The notes under the pieces: model-generated
The model's input: only the letters and a program-made list of their open reading frames with translations
The model's database searches: none
What the model was told of the DNA's origin: nothing
Origin: Pollutibacter sp044353505
GTDB lineage: Bacteria; Bacteroidota; Bacteroidia; Chitinophagales; Chitinophagaceae
Assembly: GCA_044353505.1 (NCBI GenBank)
Contig: JBILBU010000003.1
Location: 44,399 to 108,398 of the forward strand
Direction of reading: 5' to 3'
DNA: 64,000 nt
Shown here: in pieces, positions 18,087 through 25,657 of the stretch
Position numbering within the stretch: position 1 is the stretch's first letter
Layout of the letters: every line of letters begins with the position of its first letter
Made by a program: the position numbers and the translations under genes

Positions 18087-18617
18087 ATGTTACTGAAATC
18101 CGGACTACTCCTTTTAATCACAATCATCAATTTCAGCTGTAGTTTCTCCCAAAATAAACCCCCAAAATCAGAAAAGAAGATGCCTGAATCAACCTCTACA
18201 AATCCTGCATTCTCAAGAACCAATGAAGAGAAGGTGGAAATAAGCGAAGAGCAATGGAAGAAGGTGCTCAGCCCAGAACAATATTATATCGCAAGACAAA
18301 AGGGAACTGAAAGACCCTGGACCAGCAAGTTCGAAAAGTTTGAAGAGAAAGGGACCTACTACTGCGCCGCTTGTGGCAACACCCTGTTTCAAAGCAATAC
18401 AAAATTCGATAGCGGTTGCGGATGGCCTAGCTTCTTTGAGCCCGTTGCCAAAAAAAGCATCATTTACATCGAAGACAATACCCTAGGGATGAAAAGAACC
18501 GAAGTTCAGTGCGGTAGATGCAAAGCACACCTTGGACATGTATTTGATGATGGTCCGCCCCCAACAGGCTTAAGATATTGTATTAATGGAGTGATACTGG
18601 GGTTTGAAAAGAAGTAA
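18087..18617 (+). CDS. msrB: Peptide-methionine (R)-S-oxide reductase, lipoprotein
   Basis: MsrB repairs methionine-R-sulfoxide in proteins. It has 176 residues. A lipoprotein-like signal ends at C18 (INFSC), so it probably acts in the periplasm. The zinc is held by C93/C96 and C142/C145, and the catalytic Cys is C165 in LRYCINGV. The usual resolving-Cys position does not stand out. Standard MsrB motifs GCGWPSF and GHVFDDGPPPTG are intact. The C-terminus GVILGFEKK is a variant of the common NSASLxF. It stands alone and is followed by an inverted repeat and terminator. Confidence 0.93.
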   Translation: MLLKSGLLLLITIINFSCSFSQNKPPKSEKKMPESTSTNPAFSRTNEEKVEISEEQWKKVLSPEQYYIARQKGTERPWTSKFEKFEEKGTYYCAACGNTLFQSNTKFDSGCGWPSFFEPVAKKSIIYIEDNTLGMKRTEVQCGRCKAHLGHVFDDGPPPTGLRYCINGVILGFEKK

Positions 18618-18638
18618 TAATACAAGGGACGAGGTCGA

Positions 18639-18664
18639 AGATCCAGACCGAAGCGTCTGGAGAC
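18639..18664 (+). repeat. Left arm of a 26-bp inverted repeat after msrB
   Basis: This arm contains the hairpin CCAGAC-CGAAGC-GTCTGG. The same sequence in reverse complement lies at 18804-18829, on the far side of the terminator. Confidence 0.85.
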
Positions 18665-18696
18665 AGGGGACGAGTAGATACAATTATTAGCATCAT

Positions 18697-18735
18697 AAAA
18701 AAAGGGTCAAATGTTGTTTGACCCTTTTTATTTTA
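18697..18735. terminator. Bidirectional terminator between msrB and the YceI gene
   Basis: The stem AAAGGGTCAAA / TTTGACCCTTT has a short TGTTG-type loop, A-runs on its left and T-runs on its right. It can end transcription from msrB (plus) and from the YceI gene (minus). Confidence 0.85.
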
Positions 18736-18758
18736 CGTTAATTGGCTTGGCTGTATGA

Positions 18759-18776
18759 CTTGTCTCCCGAATCGGG
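18759..18776. repeat. Dispersed palindromic repeat, copy 1
   Basis: CTTGTCTCCCGAATCGGG is found again in reverse complement at 34544-34561. It contains the small palindrome CCCGAATCGGG and forms part of a larger hairpin with CTCGGGA downstream. Confidence 0.75.
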
Positions 18777-18803
18777 CTGCGCCCTCTCGGGATCTGCGAC
18801 CTC

Positions 18804-18829
18804 GTCTCCAGACGCTTCGGTCTGGATCT
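18804..18829 (-). repeat. Right arm of the 26-bp inverted repeat
   Basis: This is the reverse complement of 18639-18664 with at most one end mismatch. The two arms bracket the terminator at 18697-18735. Confidence 0.85.
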
Positions 18830-18856
18830 GCGACCTTGTCACTTTTCGCTTGTATT

Positions 18857-19438
18857 TTACTGCTTATCTAGCTCAACCAATACCGTAATCTCAACATCCT
18901 TGCCTACAGCAAGTCCGCCTGCTTCAACCGCTTTAGCCCATTTCAAACCATATTCAAGACGATCGATAGTTGCTTTAGCTTTAAAACCTGCCTTAGCACC
19001 AGTTCCAACTTTGATTTGGCCACCATAGGTAACATCAAAAGTTATTGGCTTGGTTACATCACGGATGGTCAGATCACCAGTCATTGCATATTTATTCCCC
19101 CCTAAAGGTTTCATAGACTTGCTCACAAAGGTCATTTTCGGATATTTCTCAGCATTGAAAAAATCATCTGTTTTCAAATGCCCATCTCTCATTTCATTAT
19201 CAGTATTCACAGACGCTACATCAACACTAAAATTGATCTGTGCATCAGAAAGATCTGCTTTTGAAGCAACCAGGCTGCCATCAAACACCCGAAAAGAACC
19301 CTCAACTTCAGACACAATCATGTGGGTAACTGAAAACTTTACATTAGAATGCAATTTGTCAACATTCCACTTTGTTTGTGCAACGGTACCTGAAACCACA
19401 AGCATTAGAGCAGCAAGATAAAAGATCTGTTTTTTCAT
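18857..19438 (-). CDS. YceI family secreted lipocalin-like protein
   Basis: This 193-residue protein has a signal peptide (FYLAALMLVVSGTVAQ) and one YceI domain, a beta-barrel that binds isoprenoid-type lipids in characterised members. Family landmarks are KWNVDKLHSNVKFSVTHM, the MRDGHLKTDDFFNAEKYP motif, and TGDLTIRDVTKPITFDV. Its role in this organism is unknown; relatives respond to base or oxidative stress. It is probably monocistronic and ends at the bidirectional terminator. Confidence 0.92.
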   Translation of the reverse strand: MKKQIFYLAALMLVVSGTVAQTKWNVDKLHSNVKFSVTHMIVSEVEGSFRVFDGSLVASKADLSDAQINFSVDVASVNTDNEMRDGHLKTDDFFNAEKYPKMTFVSKSMKPLGGNKYAMTGDLTIRDVTKPITFDVTYGGQIKVGTGAKAGFKAKATIDRLEYGLKWAKAVEAGGLAVGKDVEITVLVELDKQ

Positions 19439-19555
19439 TTTATTTAATTTTGATGTTTAAACACTAAGTTATTGAATTTTGCTTTTCTGGCAAAATACTT
19501 CTTTGAAGTTAGTCAGATAAAAGCACATATTCAGCTCCTAAAAGGGGTCCCGGGA

Positions 19556-19804
19556 TCAATTCCTATTAAACAGAAACTGAAAAGGCTTCAGCGATTTTTG
19601 CTTAAGCGCCTTTGATACTGACGCCAAATCATGTAAAACCTTAAACTTATTCATGTCAATCAACTCAAAGGCCCTAGAGAGTGAATCAACGGTCTCGACT
19701 GACTGAAGAAGAACATGAAGCATAGAAACCTCCTTCTCAATGGCATTGGCATTGGGATTAGTTTCCTTGCGGATTAATAATAAGTCTCTGGTCAACCGTT
19801 TCAT
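19556..19804 (-). CDS. Small hypothetical protein, predicted helical
   Basis: I do not recognise this 82-residue protein. It is mostly helical and basic at both ends (MKRLTRDLLLIRK; SLKPFQFLFNRN). Its ATG overlaps the stop of the upstream small frame by four bases (ATGA), a pattern of translational coupling that argues for a real pair. There is no signal peptide or membrane helix. It sits 117 bp upstream of the YceI gene. Confidence 0.4.
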   Translation of the reverse strand: MKRLTRDLLLIRKETNPNANAIEKEVSMLHVLLQSVETVDSLSRAFELIDMNKFKVLHDLASVSKALKQKSLKPFQFLFNRN

Positions 19805-20076
19805 AATAATTTCAATATCCGATTAAGCCTTTCTTCGCCGGGCATCCACAATTGTTTTGCTTGCTGACACTGCAAGATATCAATACTAGATTGAAGATAA
19901 AAAACAAAGAAAAATATAAAAAACTCCTGGCCTTCAAACTCTTCATGTATTACTAAATTACAATTTTCAGCTAACTTGGTTGCATTACACCCTGTTTTTA
20001 TGAGATATTTAATACCACGCAGACTGTATAAAAACTGACCAACCATATAAACAATATTCAGTACTGGTAGCCCCAT
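19801..20076 (-). CDS. Small hypothetical frame, doubtful
   Basis: This 91-residue frame has no family I can name. It has one phenylalanine-rich hydrophobic stretch (FFIFFFVFYLQ). Its 3' end overlaps the next small gene by four bases. Its first codons lie opposite the conserved N-terminal coding part of the divergent glycosyltransferase gene, so the true start may be internal, for example the ATG at 20046. It may also be non-coding. Confidence 0.28.
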   Translation of the reverse strand: MGLPVLNIVYMVGQFLYSLRGIKYLIKTGCNATKLAENCNLVIHEEFEGQEFFIFFFVFYLQSSIDILQCQQAKQLWMPGEERLNRILKLL

Positions 20077-20087
20077 TAGATTGGGGA

Positions 20088-21152
20088 TTGGGACATGCCA
20101 GCCGATGCATACCCATGATCACCTATCTCATTGAACTCAACTGCAGGGTTTCAGTTGCAGGCGAAGGCCAGACCATTGAATTGATCAAAAAGGAGTTCCC
20201 CAATCTTGATTACCTAGCGCTCAAGGGATACAGGATTCGTTATCCTAAAAAAGGAACGCTATTTATCCCTAAAATTATGTTGCAAATACCCCGCTTGCTT
20301 GGCAGCATTTCAGGGGAACACATTTGGATAAAAAATAATCAAAAAGAAAAAGAATGGGATCTTGTTATTAGCGACAATAGATATGGACTCCATGCCAATG
20401 GGATAACAACCATACTCATTACCCATCAGCCACAAATCATCACAGGCCTTGGAAAATATATAGATCGTTTGGCGGCGAGCATCTTAAGATTCCAAATTGA
20501 AAAATTCAGTAAATGTTGGATACCAGATCTAAGTGAAGAAAATAGCATTTCAGGAAAACTCTCTAAAGCAGATATACCACCCAGAAACACCAGATATATT
20601 GGTCCTGTCTCTCGGCTTGATATAAAACCGTCTGAAACAAATCAGCACCTGCTCGTGCTGCTTTCAGGACTAGAACCACAACGAACCATTCTTGAGCAAT
20701 TATTAATCGACCAATTGCAACAGATTGATGAAGAAATCCTCTTTGTCAGGGGACTCCCCCTAGAAAAAGCAGCCTTAACCCCAATACACAACATCAAGTT
20801 TATCAATTACCTAGACAAAGAGGCCCTATCTACCATCATGACAGCAGCCAAACTAGTTATCTGCCGGTCTGGGTACTCCTCGATAATGGACCTCTTAAAA
20901 TTAAAGAAACAGGCATTACTCATTCCAACACCCGGACAAACAGAACAACGCTACCTGGCAAGTCGCCTAAACAAATTTGGGTGGTTTTACACGCAACAAC
21001 AAGACGAGTTGGATGTTAGACAAGGGATATCCTGGGCCTTGAACATGACGGGCAGCAGACCAACCTTTAACTTTGAAGGCTATAAACAGGCGCTCGGAGA
21101 AATCATTTCAAAAAAAACACTAGACTGCAGTAACAATAGTAACATTCTCTAA
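20088..21152 (+). CDS. Glycosyltransferase, GT-B fold, MurG/GT28-like; N-terminus damaged
   Basis: This is a GT-B glycosyltransferase of the MurG-like type with a C-terminal acceptor-side motif VICRSGYSSIMDLL and PTPGQTEQRYLA. The first usable start codon is the TTG at 20088. However, the same frame upstream encodes VLVAPLDWGLGH, the conserved N-terminal beta-strand and glycine loop of the family. No ATG, GTG or TTG precedes it before the stop at 20010. Adding one G after base 20048 would create ATG AAA CAA exactly where homologues begin. The gene is thus probably translated from around 20047, or is broken by a one-base deletion. The amidohydrolase genes follow after 16 bp. Confidence 0.75.
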   Translation: MGHASRCIPMITYLIELNCRVSVAGEGQTIELIKKEFPNLDYLALKGYRIRYPKKGTLFIPKIMLQIPRLLGSISGEHIWIKNNQKEKEWDLVISDNRYGLHANGITTILITHQPQIITGLGKYIDRLAASILRFQIEKFSKCWIPDLSEENSISGKLSKADIPPRNTRYIGPVSRLDIKPSETNQHLLVLLSGLEPQRTILEQLLIDQLQQIDEEILFVRGLPLEKAALTPIHNIKFINYLDKEALSTIMTAAKLVICRSGYSSIMDLLKLKKQALLIPTPGQTEQRYLASRLNKFGWFYTQQQDELDVRQGISWALNMTGSRPTFNFEGYKQALGEIISKKTLDCSNNSNIL

Positions 21153-21168
21153 AACCAAACCTAAAAAC

Positions 21169-24100
21169 ATGAGAAAATTTTTCTTGGCAACATGGCTGCT
21201 ATGTCCCGTCATATTTGCCTTCTCACAGCCAACCTTCCCGGTAAATGGGGTGGCTGATGAAAGGGAAATCACCTATGCATTCACCCATGCATCCTTGGTA
21301 ATCAACCCTCAGCATAACCTCAGCGATGCCACGATGCTCATAAAAAATGGTAAAATCACAGCCATTGGCAACGCCATCTCAATTCCCCAACATGCAGTAA
21401 TCATAGATTGTTCAGGGAAAACCATCTACCCATCTTTTATTGATATGTATTCAGACTATGGAATGCCAGCGATACAAACAACCCAAGGAGGTGGCAGGAG
21501 CTTCTATGGCTCGTCACAAATTACTTCAACCCAAAAGGGGGCCTACGGATGGAACCAAGCAATAAGAGCAGAAGTTAACGCTTCCGCACTTTTTGTAACC
21601 GATGATGCAAAAGCAAAAAGTTTACGGGAGAATGGATTTGGCGCAGTGCTTACCCACCAAAAAGATGGTATTGCAAGGGGAACTGGCAGCTTGGTTTCAT
21701 TGGCATCAATGAAAGAAAACAAAGTTATACTCAAAGAAAAAGCTTCTACCCACTACTCCTTTAGCAAGGGCACATCAACCCAAACATATCCTTCTTCAAT
21801 GATGGGCTCCATTGCACTATTGAGGCAAACATACATCGACGCAACATGGTATAAGAACAACAATGAAAAGGAAGGCGTTAATCTTAGCCTGATGGCTTGG
21901 AACAACAACCAGTCCTACCCACAAATATTTGAGGCAAATGACAAGTGGAACATATTACGTGCAGACAGAATTGGAGATGAATTTGGAACAAAATATATCA
22001 TCAAAACCAATGGAAACGAATACCAGCGCATTCCAGAAATGGTTGCAGCAGGATCAACGCTGATCGTACCGCTTAACTTTCCCATGGCTATGGATGTAGA
22101 AGACCCGAACGATTCCCGCTTTGTATCAATATCAGACATGAAACACTGGGAACTTGCCCCAACCAATCCAGCTGCACTAGAAAAAGCTGGAATCCTATTC
22201 TGTCTGACTACTGCCGATTTAAAAAACAGTAGCAATTTCATGACCAATTTAAGAAAAGCGATTGAGCATGGCCTCTCTGAAACAAAGGCACTTGAAGCGC
22301 TGACTACTACGCCTGCCGAAACATTAGGACTCACTTCAATGATTGGTAGCCTCGATGCAGGAAAAATTGCAAACTTCATCATCACGACGGGAAACATCTT
22401 CAATGAAAAAACATCCATCATTGAAAATTGGATACAAGGGGAAAAATACAATGTAAAGGCAGAAAAATGGCAGGACGTTACAGGCACCTACGCATTAACC
22501 ATCCGCTCTCCCCAAAGCGAAAACACCTACAATCTTCAGGTAAAATCAAATACAACAGCTAACCTGATTTCAACAGACACCATTTCAGCAAAGTTCTCTT
22601 TCGACGGGAGGATGGTGAAAATAAATGTTGCTACTGAAAAGAAGTCTAAGAATAATTTGCGACTCAGTGGCATGAATAACAACGGCATATGGAATGGTTA
22701 TGGCGAAGATGCAGAGGGCATCAAACTAACCTGGTCTGCCAATCTAATAAATAGAAATGAGGAGAAAAGAAAAACAGATAGCGTTAAGAAAAAAGAACCA
22801 ACAACAATTGGAGAAGTTACTTATCCATTCACTGCATATGGATGGACGGAAAAACCAAAACAAGAAATCATCGTCATAAAAAATACGATGGTGTGGACCA
22901 ATGAAAAAGAAGGTAACCTGGAAAATACTGATGTACTCATCAAAGAAGGTAAGATTGCACAGATTGGAAAAAATATTCAAGATCCCAATGCAAGAATAAT
23001 TGACGGAACAGGCAAGCACCTCTCTGCCGGCATCATAGATGAGCATTCTCATATAGCTGCATCTTCGATCAACGAGGGCGCGCAGTCGGTAACGTCAGAG
23101 GTGCGCATAGCAGATAACCTAAATCCTGATGACATCAACATCTACCGCCAACTGAGTGGCGGTGTAACATCATCTCATATCCTTCATGGCAGTGCCAATA
23201 CCATTGGCGGACAAACACAACTCATAAAACTGCGCTGGGGAGCCAATGATGATTTGCTGAAGTTTGAAGGAGCTGATGGCTTTATAAAATTTGCTTTAGG
23301 TGAAAATGTGAAAAGATCATCATCATCTCAAGGCAATACCCGATTTCCGGATACACGCATGGGTGTTGAACAGGTATTAACCGATGCCTTCACAAAGGCA
23401 AAGGACTACGAGAAGGCAATAGCCATGGCAGCTGCAATCCCTTCAAAAAACAAAAAAACTAATGCAAGCAAAATAGATCCATACCAAACAATAAGGCGTG
23501 ACCTTGAATTAGAAGCGCTTGTAGAAATACTCAATAAAAAGAGATTTATCACCTGTCACTCCTATGTGCAAAGTGAAATCAATGCTGCCATGAAAGTTGG
23601 CGAAAGACTAGGTTTCACCTTCAATACATTCACCCATATTCTTGAAGGATACAAAGTAGCTGATAAAATGAAGGCGCACGGTGCTGCAGCCTCAACATTT
23701 TCTGATTGGTGGAATTATAAGATGGAAGTAATTGATGCCATCCCTTTCAATGCATCACTTATGACTGAAGTTGGATTAAATGTTGCCATTAATTCCGATG
23801 ATGCAGAAATGGCAAGGCGATTAAACCAAGAAGCAGCAAAGAGTATAAAATTTGGGGGAATGACTGAAGAAGCTGCCTTAAAAATGGTCACCCTAAACCC
23901 AGCTAAAATGTTACACGTCGACCATAAAGTAGGGAGTATCAAGGTAGGGAAAGATGCGGATCTTGTGCTGTGGACAGACAACCCCTTAAGCATATACGCC
24001 AAGGCAGAAATAACCATGGTGGATGGCATCGTTTATTTTGATAGGAGCAAAGACTTGATTTCGAGACAACAACTGACAACAGAACGAAATAGGCTAATCC

Positions 24101-24225
24101 AGAAAATGAATGGAGAGAAAAAAAGTGGAGCGCCCATGGCACCAGCAACACCAAGCTATTCTATTCTCCTGAATTGTGGAGATCACCAACATAGCCATGG
24201 ATTGTTAACCATCGATCAAGACTAA
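21169..24225 (+). CDS. Secreted tandem amidohydrolase, first domain degenerate
   Basis: This exported protein has 1018 residues and a signal peptide (FFLATWLLCPVIFAFSQ). It holds two amidohydrolase (imidazolonepropionase/prolidase-like) units. In the first, the place of the HxH metal motif reads FIDMYSDYGMP, so the ligands are gone. The second unit is intact: H626 and H628 in DEHSHI, a His near 795 (TCHSYV), a His near 822 (FTHILEGY) and an Asp near 875 (NSDDAEM). Such enzymes hydrolyse amide or ester bonds with two divalent metals; the substrate here is unknown, perhaps dipeptides. It ends with a His-rich tail and is followed by a partner gene after 18 bp. Confidence 0.88.
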   Translation: MRKFFLATWLLCPVIFAFSQPTFPVNGVADEREITYAFTHASLVINPQHNLSDATMLIKNGKITAIGNAISIPQHAVIIDCSGKTIYPSFIDMYSDYGMPAIQTTQGGGRSFYGSSQITSTQKGAYGWNQAIRAEVNASALFVTDDAKAKSLRENGFGAVLTHQKDGIARGTGSLVSLASMKENKVILKEKASTHYSFSKGTSTQTYPSSMMGSIALLRQTYIDATWYKNNNEKEGVNLSLMAWNNNQSYPQIFEANDKWNILRADRIGDEFGTKYIIKTNGNEYQRIPEMVAAGSTLIVPLNFPMAMDVEDPNDSRFVSISDMKHWELAPTNPAALEKAGILFCLTTADLKNSSNFMTNLRKAIEHGLSETKALEALTTTPAETLGLTSMIGSLDAGKIANFIITTGNIFNEKTSIIENWIQGEKYNVKAEKWQDVTGTYALTIRSPQSENTYNLQVKSNTTANLISTDTISAKFSFDGRMVKINVATEKKSKNNLRLSGMNNNGIWNGYGEDAEGIKLTWSANLINRNEEKRKTDSVKKKEPTTIGEVTYPFTAYGWTEKPKQEIIVIKNTMVWTNEKEGNLENTDVLIKEGKIAQIGKNIQDPNARIIDGTGKHLSAGIIDEHSHIAASSINEGAQSVTSEVRIADNLNPDDINIYRQLSGGVTSSHILHGSANTIGGQTQLIKLRWGANDDLLKFEGADGFIKFALGENVKRSSSSQGNTRFPDTRMGVEQVLTDAFTKAKDYEKAIAMAAAIPSKNKKTNASKIDPYQTIRRDLELEALVEILNKKRFITCHSYVQSEINAAMKVGERLGFTFNTFTHILEGYKVADKMKAHGAAASTFSDWWNYKMEVIDAIPFNASLMTEVGLNVAINSDDAEMARRLNQEAAKSIKFGGMTEEAALKMVTLNPAKMLHVDHKVGSIKVGKDADLVLWTDNPLSIYAKAEITMVDGIVYFDRSKDLISRQQLTTERNRLIQKMNGEKKSGAPMAPATPSYSILLNCGDHQHSHGLLTIDQD

Positions 24226-24243
24226 CAAGAAAAAAGATTTAAC

Positions 24244-25551
24244 ATGAAAAATTTACTACTCAGCATATTACTCGGGTTAACGATTTCAACTTCACTTACT
24301 GCGCAAGAAAATATTTACCCGGCAAAAAAACAGCAAGGCATCATTCTTCTACAAAACGGAACCATTCATATAGGCAATGGAGAGGTCTTGACCAACACAA
24401 GCATTTTAATACAGGATGGTAAAATCAAAGATATCGGAACCTTACCCAATCCTTCTGGTGATGTGATGGTCATTGATGCAAAAGGGAAACATGTTTATCC
24501 GGGACTCATCTTATCAAATTCAAGCCTTGGACTTGTAGAAGTTAGCAGCATTAGGGCAACATCGGATGTTTCAGAAATTGGAGCGTACAATCCCTCAATT
24601 CGTGCATTGGTGGCGTATAATACCGACTCCAAAGTAATCAATACACTCAAAACCAACGGCATCACCCATGCCAATATAATACCACAAGGCGGCATCATCA
24701 GTGGATCATCCTCAGTGGTACAACTTGATGCATGGAACTGGGAAGATGCTGTCTATGCAGCAGACAATGGCATCCATCTAAATATGCCAAACCTTTATAC
24801 AAGGCCAAATCCCTATGCTGAACCGCAGGATCAGCGAACTGCCTCCAATGATCCCTTAAAAAAGGGATTGGAAGAAATCGAATCCATTAAGCAATTCTTT
24901 AGAGAGGCAAAAGCATATGGTGCTAATCCAAACACCGGGAAAACAAACCTGAAGTTAGAGGCAGTCCAAGGCCTATTCTCAAAAAAACAAAAACTCTTCA
25001 TTCGTTGTGATGTTGTCAAGGAAATCATTGCGGCAATCGATTTTAAAACAACATTCGACATGGATGTTGTTTTGGTCGGTGCCAGTGAGAGTTATCAAGT
25101 TGCTGAGCTATTAAAAAGAAACAACATACCGGTCATACTAAATCAAATGCATACGCTACCAACACTCGCAGATGATGGAATAGACCAGCCATACCGAGTG
25201 CCTGCTGAACTTCAAAGAGCTGGAGTATTGTTTGCAATAAATGATGAAGATGGACAGAGCAGGGGTAAAAACCTGCCTTTCAATGCTGGCACATCGGTGG
25301 CCTACGGACTAACCAAGGAAGAAGCACTCTCCTCCATAACACTAAATGCAGCAAAGATTTTAGGAATAGCAGATAGAACAGGTTCTATCGAAAAAGGGAA
25401 AGATGCAAATATCGTAATCAGCGAAGGTGATATCTTGGATATGCGCAGCAGCCTAATCAGCTTGGTGATGATAGAGGGCCGCATTGTAAGCCTTACCGAC
25501 AAACATAAACAATTGTACGAAAGGTATAAGATCAAGTACGGATTGAAGTAA
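24244..25551 (+). CDS. Secreted amidohydrolase-like protein, metal ligands lost
   Basis: This 435-residue protein has a signal peptide (LLLSILLGLTISTSLTAQ) and an amidohydrolase fold with the typical N-terminal strand TIHIGNGEVL and the C-terminal TGSIEKGKDANIVI. The HxH site is replaced by PGLILSNSSLGLVEV and I find no His at the later metal positions, so it is probably not a hydrolase by itself. It lies 18 bp behind the tandem amidohydrolase and may form a heteromeric complex with it. That is an inference from order only. A strong terminator follows. Confidence 0.83.
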   Translation: MKNLLLSILLGLTISTSLTAQENIYPAKKQQGIILLQNGTIHIGNGEVLTNTSILIQDGKIKDIGTLPNPSGDVMVIDAKGKHVYPGLILSNSSLGLVEVSSIRATSDVSEIGAYNPSIRALVAYNTDSKVINTLKTNGITHANIIPQGGIISGSSSVVQLDAWNWEDAVYAADNGIHLNMPNLYTRPNPYAEPQDQRTASNDPLKKGLEEIESIKQFFREAKAYGANPNTGKTNLKLEAVQGLFSKKQKLFIRCDVVKEIIAAIDFKTTFDMDVVLVGASESYQVAELLKRNNIPVILNQMHTLPTLADDGIDQPYRVPAELQRAGVLFAINDEDGQSRGKNLPFNAGTSVAYGLTKEEALSSITLNAAKILGIADRTGSIEKGKDANIVISEGDILDMRSSLISLVMIEGRIVSLTDKHKQLYERYKIKYGLK

Positions 25552-25595
25552 GGCAAAAGAAACAACTTTCTTCAATGAGCATATAATAATATGAA

Positions 25596-25627
25596 AGAGG
25601 CGCCAACTTGAATAAATTGGCGCCTCT
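25596..25627. terminator. Bidirectional terminator between amidohydrolase gene and purF
   Basis: An 11-bp perfect stem AGAGGCGCCAA / TTGGCGCCTCT with a 10-base loop lies between convergent genes. It is flanked by A- and T-rich bases. Confidence 0.88.
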
Positions 25628-25657
25628 TCTAAATTATTTACTTTAATGCTTGCAGGT

